NCBI RefSeq assembly: GCF_001029435.1
Contig: NZ_LDOV01000027.1
Span: 1-64,000, forward strand
DNA: 64,000 nucleotides
Source: Photobacterium aphoticum
GTDB lineage: Bacteria > Pseudomonadota > Gammaproteobacteria > Enterobacterales > Vibrionaceae
Direction of reading: 5' to 3'
The translations under genes were made by a program, and so were the position numbers. How positions within the stretch are numbered: the first letter of the stretch is position 1; every line of letters starts with the position of its first letter. This document shows positions 37,088 through 46,177 of this stretch, in pieces. The notes beneath the pieces are model-generated. The model had not been told where the DNA came from, made no database searches, and saw only the letters and a list, made by a program, of their open reading frames with translations.

Positions 37088-37834
37088 TTAATACAACGCC
37101 TCAAACGCATCGATTTTCTCTTTGCCACGCAGCAGTAAGAAATTCAGGAATCGACTTGGGCATGTCGTGAGCACGTATTCTTCTTCCACGTCGTGTTTTT
37201 TCAGTAGGGCAATCGCCAAATCGAGCGTTGCGATCTCTTCACAAAAGTGAGCGTCTGATCCGGTTGTGAATTGCACGCCAATGGCTGTGCCGCGTTCCAC
37301 AATGGTGTTGCAGCGTACATCACTGCCGTGACGGCTTTTTCCGGTCAGCGAGGTATTATTGACTTCAATGGCCACATTGTATGCTTTGGCACACGTTAAT
37401 ACTGCATCAATATCAAACGGGTAGTTAGGGTTGCCTAAGTGCCCCAGTACATCGACACGGCCGCTTTTGATGATATTAATGAGTGCCGTGGTATGGTCCG
37501 CTTCTGTGCTGGGTGGGAACACCGGTTCATGGAAGCTGGCAATCACCCAATCAAGGTGCTGGTCGGAAGAAGGGGGCAGGTCAATCTCGCCCTCAAGGTT
37601 GAGGATGTTGGCTTCCACACCTCGAATGATGCCCACATCGTGCAAAAAGCGCGGTAAAATGCGCTGGTTGTTAAAAAACCAGTAGTGTGGCGCGCCCGGC
37701 ATGCTCGGGGCGTGATCCGTGGTACACAACAGTTTGAGGTTCTTGTTTTTGGCGGCCAGTGCGTTTTCAATGATGGTGCTGTACGCATGGCCACTTGCGA
37801 GAGTGTGAGTGTGGGTGTCAATCACGATGTCCAT
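37088..37834 (-). CDS. PHP-domain phosphoesterase (YcdX-like)
   Basis: A 248-residue metal-dependent phosphatase of the PHP fold, close to YcdX. Metal-binding motifs run in order: [49 protein letters not shown] and [10 protein letters not shown]. YcdX-like enzymes bind three zinc ions and remove phosphate from small substrates. It is the last gene of the cmt-like operon, 22 bases behind yggC. E. coli has the bisphosphatase gene yggF in its equivalent operon and this one lacks it, so the PHP enzyme may do that job (inference). Confidence 0.88.
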   Translation of the reverse strand: MDIVIDTHTHTLASGHAYSTIIENALAAKNKNLKLLCTTDHAPSMPGAPHYWFFNNQRILPRFLHDVGIIRGVEANILNLEGEIDLPPSSDQHLDWVIASFHEPVFPPSTEADHTTALINIIKSGRVDVLGHLGNPNYPFDIDAVLTCAKAYNVAIEVNNTSLTGKSRHGSDVRCNTIVERGTAIGVQFTTGSDAHFCEEIATLDLAIALLKKHDVEEEYVLTTCPSRFLNFLLLRGKEKIDAFEALY

Positions 37835-37859
37835 CATAATCTCCTGCTAGGTGAACAAC

Positions 37860-38594
37860 TTATTGAATGGCAAATGAACCGTCTTGGTTCAAGTGCAGGG
37901 TGAGATCGGCATTGACGGAATGCTGGAGTACCTTTTCAACATTGACCGCATCTGAACGCTGATAAAACGCCAGTGCCTCTTCTGGTGATGTCCCTCCACG
38001 TATTTTGCGACTGACGAGACGCGCTTGCAAATATTCAGGCTGTGTATCAATAAAAACAGTGAAGTCGGCAAGTTGGTGTAGTCCGCGCCATACGGGTTCG
38101 TCTAATAGCAGCCAGTTACCTTCCACCACTACAATGTTTTTCGTGACCGCAATGGCATCATCTACCGGATCATGCAGGTTGCGGTCGTAATAAGGCCAAG
38201 CCGGATCGCCGCTTTTCAATTGTTTGAGTTTGGCGATGAGTTCTGTGAGGTTAAAGGTTTCATACGCGCCTTTAATACTGCGCAATAATATTTGTTCGCC
38301 ATTTTTCTCAATGGTGTTGGCATCAAGAATGTCATTGGGGTAGTGGAAGCCGTCCATCGGTAAGACTTGCAGTGGCTCAAGGTCGGGCTGTTGTTCAGAC
38401 AGGTATTCCCAAAAGGCCGCAAGGGTGGATTTGCCGCTGCCAGGAGGGGCGGAGAGAAAAACCACCACACGTTGTTGGGTTTCTTGATACAAGCGGGTGA
38501 ATTTTTCGACCAGTGGCTGGTGGATTTGCTGGATGTCTTGATCGGGGAAGTCGGCTTGGGTCTCAAAGCCGCTGATATTCAGGTTCACTTTCAT
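37860..38594 (-). CDS. yggC: YggC-like P-loop kinase (uridine kinase/PanK fold)
   Basis: A 244-residue P-loop kinase-like protein. Walker A is SAPPGSGKSTL; LPMDGFHYPNDIL and the FDT-type acidic segment YYDRNLHDPVDDAI resemble uridine kinase/FrcK-type sugar or nucleoside kinases. It matches E. coli YggC by domain and by place in the cmt-ygg cluster. The substrate is unknown; a sugar alcohol or sugar phosphate is plausible in a PTS operon. It lies nine bases after yggD. Confidence 0.82.
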   Translation of the reverse strand: MKVNLNISGFETQADFPDQDIQQIHQPLVEKFTRLYQETQQRVVVFLSAPPGSGKSTLAAFWEYLSEQQPDLEPLQVLPMDGFHYPNDILDANTIEKNGEQILLRSIKGAYETFNLTELIAKLKQLKSGDPAWPYYDRNLHDPVDDAIAVTKNIVVVEGNWLLLDEPVWRGLHQLADFTVFIDTQPEYLQARLVSRKIRGGTSPEEALAFYQRSDAVNVEKVLQHSVNADLTLHLNQDGSFAIQ

Positions 38595-38603
38595 GGCGAA
38601 GCC

Positions 38604-39164
38604 TCATTGATTGATTTCACTTTCGAGATTTTCTAATAGCAACTCACAAGAGAGGTTAAGGACGGTTTTGATCAGCGATTCATACCGCATCTGTGAAAAT
38701 GCCTCGAAAGAGGAAAACTTAATCTTGTTGATGGACTCAAGGTAATAGCCGTCTTGCTGGGATGACAATACCGCCTGACTTTTAATGAAGTCGTAGACGA
38801 CGTCATCGCCAAATTGCAGCGCTTCGGGTAGGGAGGCGGCATATTCTAGCGTCTGGTTGTACAGCCCGATGTCAGCATAGGTTTTGAGCGAAATTTTGCC
38901 CATCGCAAACATCAGTTTTGATACCACATCGGTGGTTTCCAGCGGGCCGTTTTCTCGTAATAAGGGCTCCACGGCATACTCCATCACCAGTGCATCCTGA
39001 ACAAACACGCGAGGGAGTAACGCCTTTAACTTGAGGTTGATCACTTGATTTGAAATCTGAAGAAATGACGAGGCATCCTCGCAATCTTCCAGTTTCTTAA
39101 GTAGTGCATTTTCACGTGACAACGTTGGTAACCTCTTGATTATGTGGCAGCGCAAGGCTACCAC
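38604..39164 (-). CDS. yggD: MtlR/YggD-family transcriptional repressor
   Basis: A 186-residue all-helical protein of the mannitol-repressor family. Hallmarks are the N-terminal helix, KALLPRVFVQDALVMEYAVEPLLRENGPL and TDVVSKLMFAMGKISLKTYADI. These proteins repress mannitol PTS operons without a classical helix-turn-helix. Position between yggP and yggC is as in E. coli. It probably represses the operon to which it belongs. Confidence 0.88.
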   Translation of the reverse strand: MVALRCHIIKRLPTLSRENALLKKLEDCEDASSFLQISNQVINLKLKALLPRVFVQDALVMEYAVEPLLRENGPLETTDVVSKLMFAMGKISLKTYADIGLYNQTLEYAASLPEALQFGDDVVYDFIKSQAVLSSQQDGYYLESINKIKFSSFEAFSQMRYESLIKTVLNLSCELLLENLESEINQ

Positions 39165-39179
39165 ATAATGTCATTGTGA

Positions 39180-40451
39180 CTAAACCGTCAAGCTCACGTT
39201 GTAGAAGGCAAGCAGGGCTTTTTCCGCTTCCACATTCCATACATAGTTGTTGGCTTTCAGGATGGCATCCAGTTCTACAAAGAACAGGTCAGTGTCAGCC
39301 AGGGAGAGGAAATCATCAATGGCCGTCAGTGGCAGATCAATGTGCGGGTAGATAAGCTTCTTACCGCCTGGAATATCCAACTGATTCAAAATGGTGTGCG
39401 GCGCGGCTTGTAACCCGCCTACGTGGGTGATCATGAATGACGGGTTGATTAGGCGATCTGAAGACAGATTCAGTGATTCAATCATGTCACCGGTTGAGCC
39501 ACCCGATGTGCCGACAATGTGGGTTGCTTCATAATGCACGTTGTAGAAGTTAAACGGCACTTTGAAGTTTTTGTCAGTTGGGCCTGCGAAGAAATTCAGG
39601 CAGCCGTCATTCCCCAGTAATTCATCGGCTTGTTCCAGCACTTGTGCCACTGCCGCGTAAACCATCACATCGTCATAGCCTTGGCCGTCATTCAGCGATT
39701 TCAGGTAAGCGACGGGATCATCGACGTTGGCCGTGTTCACATAGTGCAGCTCAATACCTTGCGCTTGTGCGGCGCTCACCGGGATCAGGCTTTCTGCGCG
39801 ATCAAGGCGGGCTTGGTCAATGTCCGTCACCACAATACGTTTGGGCTTGATGGAACCGTTAATCGCATAGTCGATAGCACCAATCCCCATTGGGCCGGCA
39901 CAGGCCAGTAGTGCCAGTGAGCCGTTGGCTTTGATGCCCATATCATGTTCATACACGTACGGTTTAGTGTGGTAGCTGGCGTGGTAAGCGCCAATGATAC
40001 AAGACATAGGTTCGGCCAGTGACGCATCAGCAAAATAGTCACCGCTGTATGGCAGCACACAGCCTAAATCAATGGCGATCTTGGGAATGATGGAGTAGGT
40101 CGCGTTACCGCCGAAGGTTTCGTAGCTGTAACCGGCAGAGTAGCCAGAAGGTAGCCCCATTGCTGGCTGTAACACAAAGTATTCGCCTTTCGTGAACTGA
40201 TCTTTGAGGTTGTCGCCGACTTCTACAATCACACCTGCGTATTCATGACCGGTCATTACGGGCACGTCTTCGATATTCTCGGGTACACGCTTGTGTTGAC
40301 TGCCGAGCAATGCGGCTTTGTAGGTAGAAAGACAAATACTGTTTGAGATGTTTTTGACGAGCAGTTCGTCTGGGGAAATTGCTGGTAAATCAAAGGTTCT
40401 GAGTTGTACGTTCTTTTCGCCACAAATAACCGCTGCTGTTGTTTGTACCAT
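39180..40451 (-). CDS. yggP: YggP-like zinc-type dehydrogenase
   Basis: A 423-residue medium-chain dehydrogenase-like protein, probably oxidising the sugar-alcohol phosphate delivered by CmtA. VMTGHEYAGVIVEVGDN is the zinc/structural GHE signature, LALLACAGPMGIGAIDYA the nucleotide-binding turn and RIVVTDIDQARLDRA the strand that selects NAD over NADP. It is longer than standard alcohol dehydrogenases, like SorE/L-sorbose-1-phosphate reductases. It follows cmtA by 56 bases. Substrate identity is inference from context. Confidence 0.85.
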   Translation of the reverse strand: MVQTTAAVICGEKNVQLRTFDLPAISPDELLVKNISNSICLSTYKAALLGSQHKRVPENIEDVPVMTGHEYAGVIVEVGDNLKDQFTKGEYFVLQPAMGLPSGYSAGYSYETFGGNATYSIIPKIAIDLGCVLPYSGDYFADASLAEPMSCIIGAYHASYHTKPYVYEHDMGIKANGSLALLACAGPMGIGAIDYAINGSIKPKRIVVTDIDQARLDRAESLIPVSAAQAQGIELHYVNTANVDDPVAYLKSLNDGQGYDDVMVYAAVAQVLEQADELLGNDGCLNFFAGPTDKNFKVPFNFYNVHYEATHIVGTSGGSTGDMIESLNLSSDRLINPSFMITHVGGLQAAPHTILNQLDIPGGKKLIYPHIDLPLTAIDDFLSLADTDLFFVELDAILKANNYVWNVEAEKALLAFYNVSLTV

Positions 40452-40507
40452 GATAGGTCTCCTGAAGTCTTTAGAGTCGGAGCGGTGAACCGCCCCGGAC
40501 TGTTTGA

Positions 40508-41929
40508 TTAGGCTTGTTGTTCGATAGTTACCATCAGCTCATCAAGAGCAGGGTCATTGAGGAAGTTCTTAATCGTGATGACGGGTAGCCCGGTTGCGTT
40601 CACGGCACGGCTCTCTAGGCTCTCGTGGGTGACGACAATGTCTGCATCACTGGGGACTTTTTCGATAGCGAAGTTCTTCACTTCAATATCAATCCCCGCT
40701 TTGGTGAGTTTGCGCTTGAAGGTAGATGCCCCCATGGCGCTTGACCCCATACCCGCATCACAAGCGAAGGCGATAAACTGAATCGGTTTGGCCTGTGCGT
40801 TAACCGTATCCAGTGCGTTGGTTGCGATTGCTGTTGCAGGTTTAGCCGCGCCTTCAGCCTTCATGTCTTTCATATCAGTGACAGATTGTTCAAAGTCGCT
40901 TTCTTTCTCTTCGGACTTGCTCATTTTCAGGATGGCGCTGGCCACCAAGAAGGAGACAATCGCGGCACTTGTCACACCGGCAATGGTGCCGATGAAGCTG
41001 CCTTTTGGCGTTAATGCCAGGTAAGAGAAGATAGAGCCAGGACTTGGGCCTGCAACCAGACCGGCATCGAACAAGTTGAAGGTCGCAATACCTGTGGCTG
41101 CACCTGCAATCATGGCGAGAATCATGACAGGTTTCATCAGTACGTACGGGAAGTACAGCTCGTGAATACCGCCAAAGAAGTGAATGATGATGGCACTTGG
41201 TGCTGAACGCTTACTCAGGCCTTGGCCGAACATGGCATAAGCCAACAGCATACCCAGACCCGGACCCGGGTTAGACGCCACCATAAAGAAGATAGATTTA
41301 CCAGTTTCAGCCGCTGCTTGTAGTCCAAGCGGGTAGTAGATCCCCTGATCAATCGCGTTATTCAAGAACAGCACTTTCGCCGGTTCGTTAATGATCGCCA
41401 GCAGTGGCAGGAAGCCAGTGGCAACCAATGCTTCAATGCCTGATTTAACGAAAAGGTTAGCAGCAGTAACGGCAGGGCCCACAATTTCGTAAGCAAACAG
41501 ACACAGCAGCATGCCGACAATACCGAGAGAGAAGTTATTCACCACCATCTCGAAACCGGAAGGGATACGGTGTTGGATGCGTTTATCCATCTGCACCACC
41601 ACCCAAGCACTGAGTGGACCCATGATCATCGCGCCGACAAACATTGGGATATCTGCACCGACAATCACGCCCATGGTACCGATAGCACCGGCAACCGCAC
41701 CGCGTTTATCGCCGACAATTTGACCACCGGTATAACCGATCAGCAGGGGTAGCAAGTAGGTGATCATCGGGCCGACCAGTTCACCAAACGCTTCATTTGG
41801 CATCCAGCCCGTTGGGATAAAGAGGGCGGTAATAAAACCCCAGGCGATGAAAGCGCCGATATTGGGGAGCACCATGGCGGTCAAGTGACCCCCAAAGGCT
41901 TGGACATTCGCTCGCATGTTCGTTTTCAC
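40508..41929 (-). CDS. cmtA: Mannitol-type PTS permease IICB (CmtA-like)
   Basis: Imports and phosphorylates a hexitol or related sugar alcohol. The first ~345 residues form the IIC membrane domain (GFITALFIPTGWMP, GGIHELYFPYVLMKP), the C-terminal ~95 the IIB domain with phosphocysteine Cys390 in FACDAGMGSSAMGAS. At 473 residues it lacks a fused IIA, which is the separate product of cmtB just upstream. GGIHE is the conserved substrate-site motif of MtlA-like permeases. E. coli CmtA is called cryptic mannitol PTS; the real substrate here is not known. Confidence 0.92.
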   Translation of the reverse strand: MKTNMRANVQAFGGHLTAMVLPNIGAFIAWGFITALFIPTGWMPNEAFGELVGPMITYLLPLLIGYTGGQIVGDKRGAVAGAIGTMGVIVGADIPMFVGAMIMGPLSAWVVVQMDKRIQHRIPSGFEMVVNNFSLGIVGMLLCLFAYEIVGPAVTAANLFVKSGIEALVATGFLPLLAIINEPAKVLFLNNAIDQGIYYPLGLQAAAETGKSIFFMVASNPGPGLGMLLAYAMFGQGLSKRSAPSAIIIHFFGGIHELYFPYVLMKPVMILAMIAGAATGIATFNLFDAGLVAGPSPGSIFSYLALTPKGSFIGTIAGVTSAAIVSFLVASAILKMSKSEEKESDFEQSVTDMKDMKAEGAAKPATAIATNALDTVNAQAKPIQFIAFACDAGMGSSAMGASTFKRKLTKAGIDIEVKNFAIEKVPSDADIVVTHESLESRAVNATGLPVITIKNFLNDPALDELMVTIEQQA

Positions 41930-41942
41930 GTTATTATCCTTC

Positions 41943-42407
41943 TTAGTACGCTTTAATAATGCCGAGGACTTGTTCTTTGGATGCGGCTTGTGAGAGCTTT
42001 ACAATACTGTCTTCATCCACAAACATTTCGCTCAGCGCTTGAATCACTTCGATGTGGGTGTCAGAATCTTTTGCGGCTAAAGTAATAAGGATGTTGGCTG
42101 GGCCTAGTTCAGAGCCAAAATCAACAGGTGTCGGGAAGACATGAATGCCTAATCCTGTTTTTAACACCCCGGCCTCAGGGCGGGCATGTGGCATCGCCAA
42201 GCCCGGGCAGAGTACGTAGTAAGGGCCATTGTCTTGGGTGGATTGAATAATGGCGTCTGCATAATCGGCAGATACATAACCGCGTTCTTCTAGGTAAGCG
42301 GTGGTTTTTCTTACTGCGTCTTGCCACTGGTAGTTGTCGTCATTGATAACATCAACGAGATCATGATCAATTAACTCATATAACATGTCTTTATTCCCTG
42401 TCGTCAT
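41943..42407 (-). CDS. cmtB: Mannitol-type PTS IIA protein (CmtB-like)
   Basis: Cytoplasmic IIA phosphocarrier that passes phosphate from HPr to the IIB domain of CmtA. The phosphohistidine is His74 in LCPGLAMPHARPEAG; LITLAAKDSDTHIEVIQALSEM completes the PTS_EIIA_2 fold. 154 residues. First gene of the operon; the cmtA start is 13 bases downstream. Confidence 0.93.
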   Translation of the reverse strand: MTTGNKDMLYELIDHDLVDVINDDNYQWQDAVRKTTAYLEERGYVSADYADAIIQSTQDNGPYYVLCPGLAMPHARPEAGVLKTGLGIHVFPTPVDFGSELGPANILITLAAKDSDTHIEVIQALSEMFVDEDSIVKLSQAASKEQVLGIIKAY

Positions 42408-42914
42408 TTGTTGTGTCTATTATCAATACAATGAGAAGGGAGAAGCAAACCGGCAAAAAGAGTGATCAATGTTGAATTAATATGCCTGTCAAGCAGTGAT
42501 AAGTACTCGTCATCACATAATCAGTGTGAAATTTAATAACAGAATTTGTTTGAATGACAAATCAACCCCTGCTTTGTGCACTTAATCATACATTAGAAAA
42601 ATAAATTAAATTAACTCAGTGTGATGGTCGTCAAATTAGATGGATTGTATCGATGATTTATTTGAGATAGATCGGTTTTGATTCGGAGATAGAGAGAAGC
42701 CAAAGCGTGCTCTTTGATACATGAAAGAGTAAATAATAGCGTTTCATGATATGCACTGAAATTGAGTGACGGCATTTTGTGCTTTTATCAGCAAATCGTG
42801 CATATAATCATCATAATGCAGTGCGCGCAGTAAAGCAGAGCGTGAGCTGCACTCATCCACTCTGCTTTGAGTATTCTTAATGGCTGTTTTGCGAGAGATT
42901 GAGGAGGGATTAAC
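42408..42914. promoter_or_regulatory. Upstream region of cmtB with one CRP-like site
   Basis: 507 bases without a gene. TGTGATGGTCGTCAAA (42620-42635) has one perfect CRP half-site (TGTGA), six-base spacing and a 4/5 second half (TCAAA). A CRP site is expected before a PTS operon. TCACATAATCAGTGTGA (42513-42529) is another inverted repeat in this stretch. Neither has been tested against a matrix. Confidence 0.4.
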
Positions 42915-43187
42915 TCATGCCTCAAGGGGAGTAGTGAAGTGGATATCAATGCCTAAATATTCAGAGAGTTCCCGTTCTACGCGATGAAACTCATTCACTG
43001 GCAGGTAGATCTCCATCGCTGTCGATTCATCATCATAATAATCAGGTTGGTTATCCTGTTTACAAAACACAAGGTAACAGTCGTCGTTGTTGAGTTTTAG
43101 TTGCAGCGCATCCTCATGCGAAATAACAGCAGAGATATTGTGTTTGATAATGACGTGTTGAGCGTCGAGCTTTAAACCCACTTTCAT
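42915..43187 (-). CDS. Hypothetical protein (90 aa)
   Basis: I recognise no family. The product is acidic, soluble and without signal or membrane segment (MKVGLKLDAQHVIIKHNISA at the start, FHRVERELSEYLGIDIHF near the end), and is predicted alpha/beta. Composition is host-like, unlike the AT-rich genes beyond 43377. It stands alone, with 507 bases of non-coding sequence on its downstream side and 189 on its upstream side. Confidence 0.6.
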   Translation of the reverse strand: MKVGLKLDAQHVIIKHNISAVISHEDALQLKLNNDDCYLVFCKQDNQPDYYDDESTAMEIYLPVNEFHRVERELSEYLGIDIHFTTPLEA

Positions 43188-43376
43188 CGGATTTACTCAT
43201 CAATTCATATAATAATTCAATGGTTTAAAAATGGTTGTTGCCTGTGCATCGGGGAGGGTGAATGTCACCCAATGAGAGGCAACACCATTCTTGAGGCGAT
43301 TGTCTGCCTCGTAGTGAAAGTGGGCAATTGAAATATTGTATGGGTTTGTATAGAGTCAAAATAGGATAAAAGAATA

Positions 43377-44036
43377 CTAGATTGAAGTTATACGTTTTTG
43401 TAAGTAATCATGAGCAAATGATGATATGTCATTACCTATTGGTATTCGGCATAAATTATTTGCTGCAATCAATGTTGAGCCAGAACCAAAGAATGGGTCA
43501 ATAACGGTATCTCCTAATTGACTGCTTTGTAGAATCAACACTTCAAGTAGTGGAATTGGTTTTTCTGTAGGATACCCACGATATACTCTTTTAAATGTTA
43601 ATATATCAGGAATACTTAAATCATTTAACTTTCGCTTACCCTTTTCAAAAAAAAGAATATATTCGTGTCTAGATCTATAATGGTATCCCATTCCAATTGT
43701 GACTTTATCCCATATAATTGGCTTCCAAAATTTAAATCCTACTTTTTCTGCGATTGGTTTTATCACAAACATTGTTTCCTGATCACAAAAAAGGTAAAAG
43801 TGTGAGTTTTTTTTAAGAATTCTATAGACTTGAGTTAATAGCTCTTCAAATCGGTCATTAGGGAAAATATCAAACCAGTTGTTACTAGATGATTTACTCA
43901 CCTTCAACCTAGTAGTTGTTCCAACCTTTCGATGCTTTTCAAGTGATTCATATGGTGGATCTGTTATTAATAGATCTACACTGTTTGATTCAAGCATTGA
44001 AAGCCAAGTAACTGCATCCTCTTGATATAAATTCAT
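43377..44036 (-). CDS. Beta-class DNA N6-adenine/N4-cytosine methyltransferase
   Basis: A 219-residue S-adenosylmethionine-dependent DNA methyltransferase. Catalytic motif IV TDPPYES (DPPY at residues 26-29) comes first and the AdoMet motif DPFFGSGST (about 180-188) last, the beta-class order. RGYPTEKPIPLLEVLI is the motif X-like helix. DPPY does not separate adenine-N6 from cytosine-N4 activity. The gene is clearly poorer in GC than guaC and the cmt operon. No restriction endonuclease is recognisable, so it may be an orphan; the zinc-binding protein seven bases upstream is the only candidate partner. Confidence 0.92.
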   Translation of the reverse strand: MNLYQEDAVTWLSMLESNSVDLLITDPPYESLEKHRKVGTTTRLKVSKSSSNNWFDIFPNDRFEELLTQVYRILKKNSHFYLFCDQETMFVIKPIAEKVGFKFWKPIIWDKVTIGMGYHYRSRHEYILFFEKGKRKLNDLSIPDILTFKRVYRGYPTEKPIPLLEVLILQSSQLGDTVIDPFFGSGSTLIAANNLCRIPIGNDISSFAHDYLQKRITSI

Positions 44037-44042
44037 CCTTTA

Positions 44043-44324
44043 TTAAACGAGTGTTTTACACTCACGCCCACTCTTATATACTGTAGATATCTCGCCTTTT
44101 TCTAGTCTTCTACATGCAATACAGTAACTTTGATAACCCTCTGGGTTGCGGGCTGTGACTCTTGCTGGAGTTTTGCCGAAGGATGATGGGTATGGATGAT
44201 ATACATGTTGACCACCGTTTGCATCTGAGCAATGGGGGCAAGATTTAAATTTAGCACCAGTATTTGGATCTCGTTTTTGTAGCATTCCAACATTTAGTTT
44301 TTTCGAGCAGCAAGTACATGTCAT
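44043..44324 (-). CDS. Small multi-cysteine (zinc-ribbon-like) protein
   Basis: A 93-residue protein with cysteine pairs in TCTCCSKKL, SCPHCSD and YCIACRRLEKGE plus a single cysteine near the C terminus, suggesting two zinc knuckles. The central GGQHVYHPYPSSFGKTPARV and the CIAC-x2-LEKG end recall small phage or mobile-element HNH/zinc-ribbon proteins, but the H-N-H residues are not convincing. It shares low GC and close spacing with the methyltransferase, and was probably acquired with it. Function unknown. Confidence 0.7.
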   Translation of the reverse strand: MTCTCCSKKLNVGMLQKRDPNTGAKFKSCPHCSDANGGQHVYHPYPSSFGKTPARVTARNPEGYQSYCIACRRLEKGEISTVYKSGRECKTLV

Positions 44325-44378
44325 AGTTATATATACCTAAGAAAAATATTCGTACTGTTGTAAAATATAATGTGTGGT

Positions 44379-44585
44379 TTATTTTTTACAGATAAGCATT
44401 CTTTTGGTTTCTTCAATAGCTATCAAACAAAAATCTAAACGATTATTTTTAATTATTAACTTTGCTTCTGGAAGTACATGGATGGCTTCATCTACTGCCA
44501 GATCTAATGTTTCAAAGTCAAGCTTTAAAGAGCGTAAGTCTCGACGTTCTTTACCCATCATGTCGTACCAATTACCTTTATACAT
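44379..44585 (-). CDS. Hypothetical protein (68 aa) of the methyltransferase island
   Basis: Unrecognised. Starts MYKGNWYDMMGKERRDLRSL and is helical and charged, with no membrane segment. It is AT-rich, 54 bases upstream of the zinc-ribbon gene on the same strand, and could be a small DNA-binding or control protein, though no helix-turn-helix is evident. About 320 bases upstream of it (to guaC) carry no other gene. Confidence 0.55.
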   Translation of the reverse strand: MYKGNWYDMMGKERRDLRSLKLDFETLDLAVDEAIHVLPEAKLIIKNNRLDFCLIAIEETKRMLICKK

Positions 44586-44838
44586 AACACTTCCAAACTA
44601 CTTTGAATCATATACAAATAAAAGCGGATATATTTATATATGAAACTTATGGCTTAAAAATGGAGGTGCTTCACAATTATTCAAAGTGAATTCAATAGAT
44701 AATTATTGAGTGGTTAAACAATAGAGGTGCTATATCATCAATTTATATTTAATTTTATTGATGATTTTATGAGTATTGTTACTACGAGCAAGGATGGGTG
44801 TGAAGTGAGGATACAAGGTGGGAATGGGGAATTACACG
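44586..44838. other. AT-rich spacer beside guaC
   Basis: Together with the guaC terminator this is a 324-base stretch without a supported gene. It is very AT-rich up to about 44770 and probably contains the promoter of the methyltransferase group. The left-to-right change in composition near 44790 marks the edge of the insert. Confidence 0.45.
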
Positions 44839-44865
44839 AAAAAAAGGCCGCTAATCAGCGGCCTT
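44839..44865 (-). terminator. guaC terminator
   Basis: AAGGCCGCT-AATC-AGCGGCCTT with seven A residues on + (44839-44845), giving a T run on the minus strand, 45 bases behind the guaC stop. Confidence 0.92.
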
Positions 44866-44909
44866 CAATCAATCAGCAACGTGATAACATCACTTCAGTG
44901 AAGCGAAAA

Positions 44910-45953
44910 TCACTCTTTACCAAACACGTTGTTTTCTTGTTCCTGTACGCGAATGAACGTGGTGCGTTTTGTTAGCTCTTTAAGCTGTGCAGCACCTACG
45001 TAAGTACAGGTTGAACGTACGCCACCCATGATGTCTTGAATGGTGTTGTTCACCGTGCCACGGAATGGCAATAGCACGGTTTTGCCTTCAGCCGCACGGT
45101 AAGTCGCAACACCACCAGAGTGCTTGTCCATTGCGCTTTGAGATGACATGCCATAGAACTTCATGAACGTTTTACCGTCTTGCTCAATCACTTCGCCGCC
45201 GCTTTCAGTGTGGCCAGCCAGCATACCGCCAAGCATTACGAAGTCCGCACCGCCGCCGAACGCTTTAGACACGTCACCCGCACATGAGCAACCACCGTCA
45301 CCGATGATACGACCGCCAAGGCCGTGCGCAGCATCCGCACATTCAATGATGGCAGACAGCTGAGGGTAGCCAACGCCAGTTTTTACGCGCGTGGTACATA
45401 CAGAACCTGGGCCGATACCCACTTTCACGATGTCAGCGCCGGCTAGGATTAGCTCTTCCACCATGTCGCCAGTCACAACGTTACCTGCGCTGATCACTTT
45501 GTCTGGGAAAGCTTCACGTACTTTCTGTACGTACTCAACAAGGTGCTCAGAGTAACCGTTCGCGATATCAATACAGATGAAGATAAGATCATCAGACAGC
45601 GCCATGATGTCTTTGGTTTTCTGGAAGTCAGCTTCAGAGGTACCGGTAGACACCATTGCGTTGTTTAGCACGCTTGCATCAGACGATTTAACGAATTCAG
45701 CCCAATCGCTTACTGTGTAGTGCTTGTGGATGGCAGTCATTACGCCGTGCGCCGCAAGGGCTTTGGCCATATCGAAGCTACCGACTGAATCCATGTTAGC
45801 AGCAATAATTGGTACACCAGACCATTGACGACCGCTGTGCTTGAATGTAAACTCGCGGGTTAATTCAACTTGAGAGCGGCTCTTTAGAGTAGAACGTTTT
45901 GGACGAAACAGAACGTCTTTAAAACCCAATTTCAAGTCTTGTTCGATACGCAT
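44910..45953 (-). CDS. guaC: GMP reductase
   Basis: Reduces GMP to IMP with NADPH, recycling guanine nucleotides. TIM-barrel IMPDH/GMPR family: the catalytic cysteine is in [18 protein letters not shown], phosphate binding in [21 protein letters not shown], and the start [20 protein letters not shown] is GuaC-like. 347 residues; no CBS domains, which separates it from IMP dehydrogenase. ATG 45953 has AAGGAAATGACC upstream. Its leader carries a promoter, a terminator-like hairpin and a PurR-like box (separate entries). Confidence 0.97.
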   Translation of the reverse strand: MRIEQDLKLGFKDVLFRPKRSTLKSRSQVELTREFTFKHSGRQWSGVPIIAANMDSVGSFDMAKALAAHGVMTAIHKHYTVSDWAEFVKSSDASVLNNAMVSTGTSEADFQKTKDIMALSDDLIFICIDIANGYSEHLVEYVQKVREAFPDKVISAGNVVTGDMVEELILAGADIVKVGIGPGSVCTTRVKTGVGYPQLSAIIECADAAHGLGGRIIGDGGCSCAGDVSKAFGGGADFVMLGGMLAGHTESGGEVIEQDGKTFMKFYGMSSQSAMDKHSGGVATYRAAEGKTVLLPFRGTVNNTIQDIMGGVRSTCTYVGAAQLKELTKRTTFIRVQEQENNVFGKE

Positions 45954-46054
45954 TGGTCATTTCCTTCTTTAAATCGACTTTTCTTTCGAATAGTTGCATT
46001 TCGGCTTTTTGCTACTGGCAGGTAGCGGATAGATCACCGAAAAGCAGGCACAAA

Positions 46055-46086
46055 AAAACCGGAGCGTTGGCAGACGCTCCGGTTTT
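46055..46086 (-). terminator. Terminator-like hairpin in the guaC leader
   Basis: AAAACCGGAGCGT-TGGCAG-ACGCTCCGGTTTT: a 13-base perfect stem followed on the minus strand by a run of at least seven T. It sits about 100 bases upstream of the guaC ATG and directly downstream of a good promoter, so it would terminate or attenuate the guaC transcript or release a very short RNA. Confidence 0.8.
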
Positions 46087-46090
46087 CAGC

Positions 46091-46118
46091 ATTATAGAGC
46101 CAGAAACTTTATTAACAA
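46091..46118 (-). promoter_or_regulatory. Putative guaC promoter
   Basis: On the minus strand a perfect TATAAT (46096-46091) lies 16 bases behind TTGTTA (46118-46113). The expected start is near 46084, i.e. at the very foot of the hairpin 46055-46086. Confidence 0.6.
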
Positions 46119-46177
46119 GTCTGATATTGCAAATTTTTTTGTGTTATCCTCCAGAAGATATACCCGCCATAAAGTCA

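Noticed and set aside
44043..44324. HNH endonuclease call for the cysteine-rich protein
   Set aside because: Zinc-knuckle cysteines are present but the His-Asn-His catalytic pattern cannot be placed, so only a zinc-ribbon-like call is justified.
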